Assembly: GCF_030817195.1 (NCBI RefSeq) | Contig: NZ_JAUSYZ010000001.1 | Location: 2,914,001-2,978,000 of the forward strand | DNA: 64,000 bases | Direction of reading: 5' to 3' | Source: Arthrobacter globiformis | GTDB lineage: Bacteria; Actinomycetota; Actinomycetes; Actinomycetales; Micrococcaceae | Shown here: positions 17,727 to 26,112 of the stretch, piece by piece | How positions within the stretch are numbered: the first letter of the stretch is position 1 | How the letters are laid out: every line of letters starts with the position of its first letter | Notes under the pieces: model-generated | The model's database searches: none | Seen by the model: only the letters and a program-made list of their open reading frames with translations | Told to the model about the DNA's origin: nothing | Program-made: the position numbers and the translations under genes

Positions 17727-17784
17727 CCGCTGCCCGACTGGGCAGCGGCATCGTCACCCGCTCGCCGGAAGCTTCACCGGCGAG
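17727..17784 (+). promoter_or_regulatory. Two consecutive hairpins upstream of the cupin gene
   Basis: CCGCTGCCC (17727-17735) pairs with GGGCAGCGG (17740-17748) around GACT, and CTCGCCGG (17761-17768) pairs with CCGGCGAG (17777-17784) around an eight-base loop. Both stems are perfect, and the second ends 21 bases before the cupin start. They could terminate upstream transcription or structure the cupin leader. The rest of the 277-base gap after the GH15 gene shows nothing clear. Confidence 0.45.
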
Positions 17785-17805
17785 TGCAGCAGAAAGGCAG
17801 ATCCA

Positions 17806-18168
17806 ATGAGCAAAACCTTCCAGCCCACTGAACTCTTCAAGGGGAAACTAGACGAAGCTCCGCTCGGCCCTCCCTTGGCCGAGGTGATAGGCGACGAGAT
17901 TCCAACGAGGATTGGTGTTCCCTTCACCAGCGACGACTCCCGCATCCTCTCCGGGGTCTGGGAAGCCGAACCGGGCATCTCGCGGTGGGAGTTCTTGGAG
18001 CGCGGCGAGGTCATTCACGTCCTCGAAGGGCGCATGGTGGCCACCGAGGATGGCGGCGAACCGGTCACCCTGGAGGCGGGAACCGCAGGCTTCTTCCCCA
18101 TTGGGTGGAAAGGAACCTGGGAAATCCAGGAACGTATCCGGAAGTTCTTCGTGATCTTCAACGCCTAA
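17806..18168 (+). CDS. Cupin-domain protein (cupin_3/DUF861 type)
   Basis: A 120-residue single-domain beta-barrel protein. Motifs are SGVWEAEPGISRWEF, then the sugar-cupin-like core EVIHVLEGRMVATEDGGEP and AGTAGFFPIGWKGTWEI, the pattern of DUF861-type cupins (ureidoglycolate hydrolase/EutQ-like). AAAGG lies about nine bases before the ATG. Members bind small ligands or a metal; no substrate can be named. A perfect 14-base palindrome, AACCGGCGCCGGTT, overlaps the end of the gene at 18167-18180 and may help termination. Transcribed alone. Confidence 0.82.
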   Translation: MSKTFQPTELFKGKLDEAPLGPPLAEVIGDEIPTRIGVPFTSDDSRILSGVWEAEPGISRWEFLERGEVIHVLEGRMVATEDGGEPVTLEAGTAGFFPIGWKGTWEIQERIRKFFVIFNA

Positions 18169-18257
18169 CCGGCGCCGGTTCGGCCAGCAATAAAGACACG
18201 GCTTCGGTATGTCGGTCTTGAGGAGCCGGGGTGCGGATGCGCATCCCGGCCCTCCGG

Positions 18258-18407
18258 CTAGTGCAAGATGGCGCTGATCTCCGCGCGGACCAGCCGCTCG
18301 GCCAGTTCGCCAAGGTCCAGGTTCAGGACGGCTTTGAGGGCGCGTGCCATGTTGGGGGCTGCTGCGAGGAATTCGGCCAGGCCCGGGTCAATGAACCAGA
18401 TTTGAAC
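18258..18407 (-). pseudogene. C-terminal fragment of an unidentified protein
   Basis: About 50 codons on the minus strand read like real protein (VQIWFIDPGLAEFLAAAPNM, then ALKAVLNLDL) up to a TAG at 18258-18260, while the same frame further upstream loses protein character. There is no start with a ribosome-binding site. It resembles the tail of a larger gene whose 5' part is lost. The rest of 18169-18590 holds no recognised gene. Confidence 0.35.
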
Positions 18408-18590
18408 AGGTTTTGGCCAAGTTTCCCTAAAGACCCCGCTGTGCGGAGGACGACGTCTTGTCGATGCCGAGGAACTGGAACAATCTCCCTTGGTTGCGGG
18501 ACTAATTCGGCCGTTGGCGTAGTTATGCCGTTGGGGCCCAACAGGGCTGCGCGCACGCACCCCGCTTGGCTGACCACGGGAATGAGATTA

Positions 18591-20051
18591 ATGACGACGA
18601 CGACTGCCGAAGGAATCGGCTTCCGTTCCCGGCGGGGACCCATCCTTATTGCCCTGATGCTCTCGACAGGCCTGGTGGCGATCGATTCGACGATCGTTGC
18701 GACGGCGGTGCCTTCGATCGTGGATGACGTTGGCGGGTTCACTTCCTTTCCGTGGCTTTTTTCGGCCTATCTGCTGGCGCAGGCCGTCTCGGTGCCGGTG
18801 TACGCGAAGCTCTCGGACGTCGTCGGCCGTAAGCCGATCATCCTCAGCGGTATCGGTCTTTTCCTGCTCGGTTCGATCCTGTGCGGAGTGGCCTGGAGCA
18901 TGCCGGCGCTCATCGCCTTCCGCGTGCTGCAGGGCCTGGGCGCGGGAGCAGTCCAGCCGGTGGCGATCACCATCGCCGGCGATATCTACACGCTGACCGA
19001 GCGGGCAAAGGTGCAGGGCTACCTTGCCAGCGTGTGGGCGGTCTCCTCCGTCGTTGGACCGACGCTCGGAGGCGTGTTCTCCTCGCTGGGCATCTGGCGT
19101 GGCATTTTCCTGGTGAATATCCCGCTTTGCCTGCTCGCAGGGTGGATGCTGGTCCGGACGTTCCACGAGAATGTGGAGCGCGCGAAGCACCGGGTCGACT
19201 ATCTGGGGGCGGCACTGCTGACATTTTCCCTCAGCCTGCTCATCCTCGGGGCCCTCGAGGGCGGCCAGGCGTGGGCCTGGAACTCCTCCATCAGCATCGC
19301 CGTCTTTGCCGCCGGAGCTCTGCTGTTCGCTGCGTTCCTTCTCGTGGAGAGGCGGGCAGCGGAGCCGGTCCTGCCGCCGTGGGTCGTGTCCCGTCCGCTG
19401 CTGGCGACGACGGCGATGATCTCGTTCGGCGTCGGCGCGGTCATGCTTGGCCTCACCTCCTACGTTCCGACGTTCCTCGAAGGAGCCCTCCGGACCTCCC
19501 CGGTTTTCGCCGGGCTCGCCTTGGCGGCACTGACCGTGGGCTGGCCGATCAGTGCGTCCCAGGCGGGCCGGTTCTATCTCCGGATCGGGTTCCGGAGGAC
19601 CGCCCTGATCGGCGTAACGGTCACGGTCATCGGGACAGCCGTTCTGGCCCTCACTGCCTCCGCACCCAACATATTGGTGGCAGCGGCAGGTTGCTTCGTC
19701 GTCGGACTTGGACTGGGACTGGTGGCGACCCCGAGCCTCATTGCCGCCCAGTCAAGCGTGGAATGGAATGAGCGCGGTGTAGTCACCGGCACAAATCTTT
19801 TTGCGCGGTCGATCGGCAGTTCCATTGGCGTCGCCGTTTTCGGGGCAGTAGCTAACGCGATCTACGCCGGTGCCCCCAATGGCGTTTCCGATCCGCAGAC
19901 AATCGTGTCGGCGTCGACCGCGGTATTCCTGGCTGTCTTGGTCTGTGCGCTGCTTACCGTTGCCGCCGTCGTCGCGATGCCTGCCGCGGACAGCAAGGGC
20001 ACCGCCCCGGAGGCGGCCGCCAAGGCCAATGCGGCGTCCGCACAGGACTAG
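18591..20051 (+). CDS. MFS drug/proton antiporter, DHA2 family (14 helices)
   Basis: A 486-residue multi-pass membrane protein. The long upstream frame lacks protein character, so I place the start at ATG 18591 (MTTTTAEGIG), with a purine-rich GGGAATGAG before it. The first helix holds STGLVAIDSTIVATAVPSI, the DHA2 signature region; motif A reads KLSDVVGRKP; motif C-like glycine-rich sequence follows at SVWAVSSVVGPTLGGVF. Fourteen hydrophobic segments are expected. Such proteins export drugs, dyes or cationic metabolites with proton exchange. No adjacent TetR or MarR regulator is present and the substrate is unknown. Confidence 0.9.
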   Translation: MTTTTAEGIGFRSRRGPILIALMLSTGLVAIDSTIVATAVPSIVDDVGGFTSFPWLFSAYLLAQAVSVPVYAKLSDVVGRKPIILSGIGLFLLGSILCGVAWSMPALIAFRVLQGLGAGAVQPVAITIAGDIYTLTERAKVQGYLASVWAVSSVVGPTLGGVFSSLGIWRGIFLVNIPLCLLAGWMLVRTFHENVERAKHRVDYLGAALLTFSLSLLILGALEGGQAWAWNSSISIAVFAAGALLFAAFLLVERRAAEPVLPPWVVSRPLLATTAMISFGVGAVMLGLTSYVPTFLEGALRTSPVFAGLALAALTVGWPISASQAGRFYLRIGFRRTALIGVTVTVIGTAVLALTASAPNILVAAAGCFVVGLGLGLVATPSLIAAQSSVEWNERGVVTGTNLFARSIGSSIGVAVFGAVANAIYAGAPNGVSDPQTIVSASTAVFLAVLVCALLTVAAVVAMPAADSKGTAPEAAAKANAASAQD

Positions 20052-20060
20052 GGGCCACGC

Positions 20061-21284
20061 TCAGCCGCTGTGCACCGCCGCTCGCTGCCTCTTCGTGCGA
20101 ACCGTTTGAACAGGCTGTGGGCGGGTGACGGCCAGGATCATGCCGACGCCGGCCATCGAGGAGACCATGGCGGAGCCGCCGTAGGAGATGAACGGCAGGG
20201 GCACGCCAATAACCGGGAGCAGGCCGGTAACCATAGCGATGTTCACGACGGCCTGACCGATGATCCAGGTGATCACGCTGGAGGAGACAATGCGGGCGAA
20301 CGTGTCCTGGGTCCGGGCTATGACCTTGAAAACGGCGATGCCGAGGACCGTAAACAGCATGAGCACCAGGAGAGTTCCAGCCAAGCCTAGTTCTTCGCCA
20401 AGGATGGTGAAGATGAAGTCGTTGTGGGCCTCGGGGATCCAGTTCCATTTTTGCCGGCTCTGCCCCAGTCCCACTCCCAGCCAGCCGCCGGAGGCCAGGG
20501 CGTACTGGCCGTGCAGCGCCTGGTAGCCGACCCCCTGGGAATCGTCAGCGGAACCTGCACCAAGCCACGACGAAATGCGGGATACGCGGTTACCGCTCGT
20601 GGCGGCCAGGATGAGGGAGCCGGCAGCGCAGAGAATCCCGGCGACACCGAAGACCTTCATTCGGACGCCGCCGTAAAACATCGTGGCAGCCAGGATCATC
20701 ATGATGATCATGGCCGTGCCCAAGTCATGGCCCAGGGCGACAAGCCCGATAATGAGGGCGCCGGCCGGCAGGAGCAGCGGGACGACGGCGTGCTTCCACT
20801 CATGCAGCAGTGCCTGCTTGCGGGACAGGACGGCCGCTGCCCAGACGATGAGCGCGAGCTTCGCGAACTCGGAAGGCTGGACCGTGAAACCGCCGAACCC
20901 CAGCCAGTTCCGGTTGCCGTTCACGGTCATGCCCAGGGGTGTGAACACCAGGCCGAGCGCTACGACGGCGGCCCCCAGAAGCGGCCAGGCGAGCCAGCGG
21001 ACGTGCCGGGTCCGTAGACGGGCCAGGCCGAACATGATGGCTATGCCGGCTGCCGTCCACATGCCCTGCTTCAGCGGAAGGTCGTAGGGGTCCCTGCCGG
21101 CCGCCACGGACTCCACCGATGAAGCGGAGGCCACTTCGATGAGGCCGAGTGCTGCCAGTACCAGCACAACCGCCAGGATGACAGGCCGCGTGCAGTCCCC
21201 GGACTCATCACCGAGCAGCCGTCCGATGCGGAGCAGAATATCGCTGCGACCCGTCGCACTGGTTTCTGGATGCTTGGCGGTCAT
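20061..21284 (-). CDS. ftsW: FtsW/RodA/SpoVE (SEDS) peptidoglycan polymerase
   Basis: A 407-residue ten-helix membrane protein. Diagnostic SEDS motifs are GNRNWLGFGGFTVQPSEFAK, ALGHDLGTAM, GWLGVGLGQSRQKWNWIPEA, HNDFIFTILGEELG (carrying the conserved extracellular Asp) and GVPLPFISYGGSAM. SEDS proteins polymerise glycan strands from lipid II together with a class B penicillin-binding protein. FtsW normally sits in the division/cell-wall cluster; here it stands alone beside a DHA2 exporter, so it is probably an additional FtsW-like copy. The family is certain, the specific role (division or elongation) is not. Confidence 0.88.
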   Translation of the reverse strand: MTAKHPETSATGRSDILLRIGRLLGDESGDCTRPVILAVVLVLAALGLIEVASASSVESVAAGRDPYDLPLKQGMWTAAGIAIMFGLARLRTRHVRWLAWPLLGAAVVALGLVFTPLGMTVNGNRNWLGFGGFTVQPSEFAKLALIVWAAAVLSRKQALLHEWKHAVVPLLLPAGALIIGLVALGHDLGTAMIIMMILAATMFYGGVRMKVFGVAGILCAAGSLILAATSGNRVSRISSWLGAGSADDSQGVGYQALHGQYALASGGWLGVGLGQSRQKWNWIPEAHNDFIFTILGEELGLAGTLLVLMLFTVLGIAVFKVIARTQDTFARIVSSSVITWIIGQAVVNIAMVTGLLPVIGVPLPFISYGGSAMVSSMAGVGMILAVTRPQPVQTVRTKRQRAAVHSG

Positions 21285-21407
21285 GTAGCGATCACTTTTT
21301 CCTTCCCTCGGGTCGGCCCTGCTCCGGGCCGTTCCGGGAAGGAGAAACCCACCGGGGAGAAATCATACGTCCTGGTCGGCGGGATCCGGTGCTTTGCCGG
21401 ACTTGGG

Positions 21408-21833
21408 TCATCCCCCGTACAGGTGCCTGCGCCGTGGCTGCCTGACCGGGGGAGCGGAACAGAACTGTTGAAGGTCGGCGACCAGCCGGAAGTACCGTTC
21501 GGATTCCAGGGCGGCGAGGGCTCTGTCGTATGCCGCTTGGTATGCGCTTCCCTGGGTGGTGTGCGGGTGCTGGAGGTGGCTGAGGGGAGCCAGGGACTCG
21601 GTGAGCCAGGCCAGCTCTGCCCGGAGCCCATCCACCGCAGCCCTGTTGAACAGCCTGCGGTCCCCGAGCGCGGACCACACCCGGCCCGCCGCGGCATTCA
21701 TGGCATCTGAGGCGTCCTGTGCGCCGGACCGCACGCTGGGGTCGTAACAGAGCAGCGCCGCAACCTGATCGACAAGGAAGGATGACGCGACCGGCTCGGC
21801 TTGGTGGTGGGTTCTCTCCAGAACTTTCAGCAT
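21408..21833 (-). CDS. Short, degenerate CHAD-domain-like protein
   Basis: A 141-residue helical protein; the ATG at 21833 follows AGGA by about six bases. Its layout follows the first half of CHAD domains: a helix (FLVDQVAALLCYDPSVR), the region where the histidine-bearing VHQMRVATRR motif normally sits, and LRAELAWLTESLAPL. Here the motif reads SDAMNAAAGRVWSAL, so the conserved histidine and most basic residues are gone. CHAD domains bind polyphosphate and are about twice this long. It may be a decaying gene or a divergent shortened protein. Nothing else is evident in 21285-21407 or 21834-22065. Confidence 0.5.
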   Translation of the reverse strand: MLKVLERTHHQAEPVASSFLVDQVAALLCYDPSVRSGAQDASDAMNAAAGRVWSALGDRRLFNRAAVDGLRAELAWLTESLAPLSHLQHPHTTQGSAYQAAYDRALAALESERYFRLVADLQQFCSAPPVRQPRRRHLYGG

Positions 21834-22065
21834 TTTCTGTCCTGACTTGTCCCGATGCCCGGGCCAGAGTACGGCCGGGCCCGGATGACTTCTCGCCTTC
21901 GACACCTCCCATGGTGGCCCGCGCACCTGAGACACGCATGAGAAGCCTGTGAGGGTCTTCTCACATGCGCTTTAACGCTGGACACGGTGCAGCGGCTGTC
22001 TATGCTGATGCTTGCAAGGAAGCTCACCGTGAAGCGATGGATAACGCCATGAGAAGGGTAGAGCA

Positions 22066-22686
22066 ATGACTGAAGGTATGGGCAGGGTGGTCTGCGACAT
22101 CACCGTCACAGCCGACGGATACTCGGCCGGGCTCAACCAGACTGAACAGCGCCCGTTCGGCGACGACGGCGGCGACGGTTCCGGTGACGGACTGCACGGC
22201 TGGATGTTCAAAACTCCCGACGAAAATCGGACGGAGATCGACCGGATCGTTGCCGCCAAGGCATTCATCATGGGCCGCAACATGTTCGGCCCGGTGCGAG
22301 GTGAGTGGAACCGGCAGTGGAACGGCTGGTGGGGCGATGATCCGCCGTTCCACGCCCCGGTATTCGTGCTCACGCACCACGCGCGCGAACCGCAACCGAT
22401 GGACGGCGGCACCACGTACCACTTCGTTACGGACGGCATTGAGTCGGCGCTGGCCCAGGCGCGCGCGGTGGCCGGCGACGACGATGTGGCGATCGGGGGC
22501 GGCGCGACCACGATCAACCAGTACCTCGCAGCCGGCCTGATCGACGAGCTGCGCCTGCACATTGCGCCGCTCACGTTCGGCGCCGGCACCCGGCTGTTCG
22601 AGGGCGTCCCGCCGCTGAAGCTTGAGCAGGTGAGTTCGCGGGCAGCGTCACTGGTCACGCACGTGACCTACCGCGTGCTGTCCTGA
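22066..22686 (+). CDS. Dihydrofolate-reductase-like protein (RibD C-terminal family)
   Basis: A 206-residue protein, start supported by GAAGGG upstream. It shows the RibD_C/DHFR fold: TVTADGYSAG at the N-terminus, AKAFIMGRNMFGPV around residue 70, VAIGGGATTINQYLAAGL and IDELRLHIAPLTFGAGTRLF in the NADPH-binding half. Families of this type reduce pteridine- or flavin-precursor-like substrates, but the stand-alone paralogues common in Actinobacteria have no established substrate. A second full-length paralogue lies at 24301-24933 and a fragment at 42619-42933. Confidence 0.85.
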   Translation: MTEGMGRVVCDITVTADGYSAGLNQTEQRPFGDDGGDGSGDGLHGWMFKTPDENRTEIDRIVAAKAFIMGRNMFGPVRGEWNRQWNGWWGDDPPFHAPVFVLTHHAREPQPMDGGTTYHFVTDGIESALAQARAVAGDDDVAIGGGATTINQYLAAGLIDELRLHIAPLTFGAGTRLFEGVPPLKLEQVSSRAASLVTHVTYRVLS

Positions 22687-22737
22687 CCTGGTCGGCAACG
22701 CACCGGCCGGGGCAGCGACGAACCGGTGCACGCAGGT

Positions 22738-24051
22738 TTAGCTCAGGTACGCGTCGGCCACAGACAGTGCCTCGTCCAGGATAGCCAGGCCCGCGGCCGC
22801 ATCAGGGCCGGTCACGTTGAGGGGTGGAGCGACATTGACACGGTTGCCCTGCACCAGCGGCAAAAGCCCCCTGTTCAGGCACGCCTTGGCGACGGCAACC
22901 ATCGGCGCGTTGTCAGCGGGTGAGGCTCCTGCGGGCACGAGGGGCTCTTTCGTCTGCCGGTCGCGGACCAGCTCCAGGCTCCAGAGGCCTCCGATGCCCC
23001 GCACATCCCCGACGGACTCGTGCTTCTCGGCAAGCTGCCTGAGTGCTGGTCCAAGGACATCCGCGCCGAGGCGGGCAGCTGCCGCGGCGGTGTCTTCCTC
23101 GTGCATGGCGGTGATGGCGCCGACGGCTGCTGCGCAGGCCAGAGGGTGGCCGCTGTACGTCATGCCCGCCGGGTAGGGGCGTTTGGTGAACATCTCATAG
23201 ATCGTGTCACTGACCAGCACACCGCCCAGCGGAACGTACCCGGAGTTAACACCCTTCGCGAACGCCAGCAGGTCGGGTGCCACACCATCGTGGTCCACGC
23301 CGAACCAGGCTCCCGTGCGGCAGAAGCCAACCATCACCTCGTCGGCGATGTAAACGATGCCGTGGCGGTCGCACAACTCGCGAACCCCGCGCAGGTACCC
23401 GGGTGGCGGCACGATGACACCCGAACTGCCGATGACCGATTCCAGGACCAGGCCGGCGATGGTCGACGGGCCTTCCAAAAGGATCACCTGCCCAAGATGG
23501 GCCAGCGCCCGCTCGCACTCTTCCTCCGGCGTCTGGGATCCGAAGGCCGACCGGTACAGGAAAGGGCCAAAGAAATGGACAGCGCCCGCCGCCCCCGTGT
23601 CCGAGGCCCAGCGGCGCGGGTCGCCCGTGAGGTGGATCGATGTGCTGGTCGAGCCATGATAGGAGCGGTAAGCGGCGAGCACCTTGGGCCGTCCCGTGTA
23701 AAGACGCGCCATCCGCACCGCATGCTCGATGGCCTCTGTCCCGCCGGTGGTGAACAGCACGTGCCCGAGATGCTCCGGTGCGACCTCCACTATCAGCCGC
23801 GCTGCCTCACCCCGGACATCGGATGCGTGGCCGGGTGCGAGGGTGCACAAGCGGTCAGCTTGCTCCTTGATCGCAGCGACGATGCGGGGATGCTGGTGGC
23901 CGAGGTTGGTGAACACCAGCTGCGAACTGAAGTCCAGGTAGCGCCGTCCGTCGGCGTCGAAGACGTGGCTGCCTGACCCGCCGATCAGCGTCGGCACCTC
24001 GCGCGGCCCCTGCACGGCCCAAGGGTGGAAGACCAGATCGTCGAGATTCAT
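22738..24051 (-). CDS. Class III (PLP) aminotransferase
   Basis: A 437-residue enzyme from ATG 24051, chosen because GGAG lies seven bases upstream. The fold-type I class III pattern is clear: HVLFTTGGTEAIEHAVRMAR, IYIADEV-type motif (GIVYIADEVMVGFCRTGAWF), and the PLP lysine in LLAFAKGVNSGYVPLGG. Such enzymes move an amino group from omega-amino acids, amines or similar donors to pyruvate or 2-oxoglutarate. Substrate cannot be read from sequence. It stands alone, convergent with the DHFR-like gene. Bases 24052-24300 hold no gene. Confidence 0.9.
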   Translation of the reverse strand: MNLDDLVFHPWAVQGPREVPTLIGGSGSHVFDADGRRYLDFSSQLVFTNLGHQHPRIVAAIKEQADRLCTLAPGHASDVRGEAARLIVEVAPEHLGHVLFTTGGTEAIEHAVRMARLYTGRPKVLAAYRSYHGSTSTSIHLTGDPRRWASDTGAAGAVHFFGPFLYRSAFGSQTPEEECERALAHLGQVILLEGPSTIAGLVLESVIGSSGVIVPPPGYLRGVRELCDRHGIVYIADEVMVGFCRTGAWFGVDHDGVAPDLLAFAKGVNSGYVPLGGVLVSDTIYEMFTKRPYPAGMTYSGHPLACAAAVGAITAMHEEDTAAAAARLGADVLGPALRQLAEKHESVGDVRGIGGLWSLELVRDRQTKEPLVPAGASPADNAPMVAVAKACLNRGLLPLVQGNRVNVAPPLNVTGPDAAAGLAILDEALSVADAYLS

Positions 24052-24300
24052 GACATGCTCCGTTGCTTGAGTGCCGGGCGGTTCACTCCACGTCTTCACC
24101 TTGGCACCTTCCTGCAGCAGTTTCCAGAGCACTTACCCTCGGTCAGGTGCGGCGCGCGGCCCTGCACTCCAGCCCGCCGGGACGGGGATTCCGCCGGCCC
24201 TTGAACGCCCGGTCGCTCCATGGATAGCATTGCCGGCACGGGCGTCGACGGCGCAGCGTCCCGGCCGGCCACTAACGTCGATCAGATTGAGGAGACGGAC

Positions 24301-24933
24301 ATGGGCGAGGCAACGGCAGAGACGTCGTCAGCAGACCTGATGGTGGACCTCATCATTTCCCTGGACGGGTACGCCTCGGCCGAGGGGTGGCCGGGCTGGT
24401 GGGGTTTGGAAGGTCCGGAATACCTGGGCTGGCTCGAGCAGGAGGGGGAGAAGGGCTACACGTTCCTCCTGGGGGCGAACACGTATCGCGTGATGTCCAG
24501 CATGTCCGGGGAGGCCGCTGCCGAGGGCTCGGGATTCTCCAAGGATGAGGGAGCCGCCCTGACCGGCCTCGAGGCCGTGCCCAAGGTGGTCTTCTCCTCC
24601 ACCCTGCAGGCACCCCTGACGTGGCCCAACTCGGAGCTGGTCACGGGCGACGCCGTCGAGGCTGTGAGGGAGATGAAACGGACCGGGACCAGGCCCTTGA
24701 GCACCCTTGGCAGCCTCAGCCTCTGCCGGTCGCTGCTGACTGCCGGCCTGGTGGACCGCTTCCGGTTGGTCGTCTTCCCGGTGATCACGGGCCGCACCGG
24801 CAGGGAACGGATCTACGATGGCTATCCGGACGTCGCGCTCGAGATGGTTGACAGCAGGACGTTCGACGGCCGGCTCCAGCTGCTCGAGTACGCCCCCACC
24901 GTGCTCAACGGGCCGCCAGGGAGTCCGACCTGA
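24301..24933 (+). CDS. Dihydrofolate-reductase-like protein (RibD C-terminal family), second copy
   Basis: A 210-residue protein; ATG 24301 follows GAGGAG by six bases. It shows the same fold as the gene at 22066 but is clearly divergent: LIISLDGYASAEGWPG, YTFLLGANTYRVMSS, PKVVFSSTL and a shortened cofactor loop (LSTLGSLSLCRSLLTAGLVD) before FRLVVFPVITGRTGRERI. Function unknown beyond a likely NAD(P)H-dependent reductase fold. Monocistronic by spacing. Confidence 0.82.
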   Translation: MGEATAETSSADLMVDLIISLDGYASAEGWPGWWGLEGPEYLGWLEQEGEKGYTFLLGANTYRVMSSMSGEAAAEGSGFSKDEGAALTGLEAVPKVVFSSTLQAPLTWPNSELVTGDAVEAVREMKRTGTRPLSTLGSLSLCRSLLTAGLVDRFRLVVFPVITGRTGRERIYDGYPDVALEMVDSRTFDGRLQLLEYAPTVLNGPPGSPT

Positions 24934-25087
24934 GTTAATCCGTTTCAGTCCGCCATTCCCCAGCGCAGGCCTCGTGACGAGGCCTGTTCAAGGCCTTTCG
25001 GCGGAGTGTCCGCAGGGGAGTTTTCCGACCCTTGACGGCTTGCCTTGGGCTTGGCATGGTGGAATTTGGATGGAGGAGGCGACCACC

Positions 25088-25354
25088 ATGCAAGAAAAAA
25101 GCTGGTCGGTGAACATCGCAATCGACGAACACGAAGGCCAGACGAGGGCCACGGCGCGATTGCGCGCCGGGAACAGGCCTGAACTGGAAGGTATCGGGAT
25201 GGCCAGGCTGAACCCGGCAGACTCCGATTACCCCGAGATCGGGGATGAACTGGCGACGGCCCGCGCTCTGGCGGACCTGGCGCATCAGCTAATTGAGGTC
25301 ACCGCGGCCGACATAGAGAAAGTCACCAAAGCCCCGGCACATCTGCGCGCTTAG
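25088..25354 (+). CDS. DUF1876-domain protein
   Basis: An 88-residue protein. ATG 25088 has a near-ideal GGAGGAGG eight bases upstream, which is why I prefer it to the in-frame ATG at 25070. The sequence matches DUF1876 throughout: WSVNIAIDEHEGQTRATARL, LEGIGMARLNP, IGDELATARALADLAHQL. It is a small cytosolic alpha/beta protein widespread in Actinobacteria (dsRBD-like fold), role unknown. Nothing is seen in 24934-25087. Confidence 0.85.
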   Translation: MQEKSWSVNIAIDEHEGQTRATARLRAGNRPELEGIGMARLNPADSDYPEIGDELATARALADLAHQLIEVTAADIEKVTKAPAHLRA

Positions 25355-25478
25355 CCCTGCAAAGGCTCCTTGGACGAGGGTGAGGACAAGCCTGCACGCG
25401 CCTGGAGGAAGGCCTGTGCAACGTCCGTCGAAAAAGCGATAAAGAGTCCTGTGCGTGGCTGGAACGCAGACGGCTGGT

Positions 25479-25508
25479 TTGAGATCCGTAAGGCCACCCG
25501 CCTACGAT
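25479..25508 (+). promoter_or_regulatory. Candidate sigma-70 promoter for a leaderless gene
   Basis: TTGAGA (25479-25484), an 18-base spacer and TACGAT (25503-25508) form a plausible promoter. A start about seven bases downstream would fall next to ATG 25519, giving a leaderless or nearly leaderless mRNA, which fits the absence of a ribosome-binding site there. Prediction only. Bases 25355-25478 show nothing else. Confidence 0.35.
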
Positions 25509-25518
25509 GTGTACCGTT

Positions 25519-26112
25519 ATGGCGGCTTTCAGAGGTACCCCCGAGCGGTCTGGAGTGCCTGCACCCGGCCCTGTTTTCGTTGACAATTCCGGAAGGCGGC
25601 TGCGCCGTGCACGCGTGGCCGGAGTCGTCACGCTCGCTCTCGTGGCGGGATACGGGGTTCTTTTCCTGCTCGCCTTTTTCGGCGGACCAAACATCGTGGC
25701 ACCGTATCTTCCGCAGCCCGTGCTGGGCGGTCCCCGTGCGGAAAAGACGGTTCCGGCTGATCCGGCGCCATCCACGTCCAAGCCGCCTGCGGCAAACTCT
25801 GGTCAGGACGGCGGGACCCTCCCGGACGCCGGGGCAGTTCCGGTTGGGCTAACGGCGACCGGTGCTCCGGCCGCGACAGCAGCTCCTGCCGCGCCAGCAG
25901 CTCCCGCCGCGCCCGGCTCCAAGGCCCAGGTATCCCAGCCAGCCAGCGCGGGACGGGCCAATGCCGCCGCGAAGCCTGCACCGGCGGCTCAGGACGCGGC
26001 CCCGCAGATGCCGGCCCCGGCGTCGACCGATTCGTCGATTGAACCCGGGAAGTCCGAAACGGCTCCGGGACAGGCCTCCCGCCCGGCTCCGACTCCGCCC
26101 CCGCATCCGTGA
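25519..26112 (+). CDS. Membrane-anchored Pro/Ala-rich protein coupled to a polysaccharide synthase
   Basis: A 197-residue protein (ATG 25519; 25507 is possible) with a basic N-terminus, one membrane helix (VAGVVTLALVAGYGVLFLLAF) and an extracytoplasmic low-complexity tail of Ala/Pro repeats (APAATAAPAAPAAPAAPG) ending in PAPTPPPHP. Its stop overlaps the GTG of the next gene (GTGA, 26109-26112), so both are made together. The Pro/Ala tail suggests a wall-spanning spacer that could position the synthase. No recognised family. Confidence 0.6.
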   Translation: MAAFRGTPERSGVPAPGPVFVDNSGRRLRRARVAGVVTLALVAGYGVLFLLAFFGGPNIVAPYLPQPVLGGPRAEKTVPADPAPSTSKPPAANSGQDGGTLPDAGAVPVGLTATGAPAATAAPAAPAAPAAPGSKAQVSQPASAGRANAAAKPAPAAQDAAPQMPAPASTDSSIEPGKSETAPGQASRPAPTPPPHP

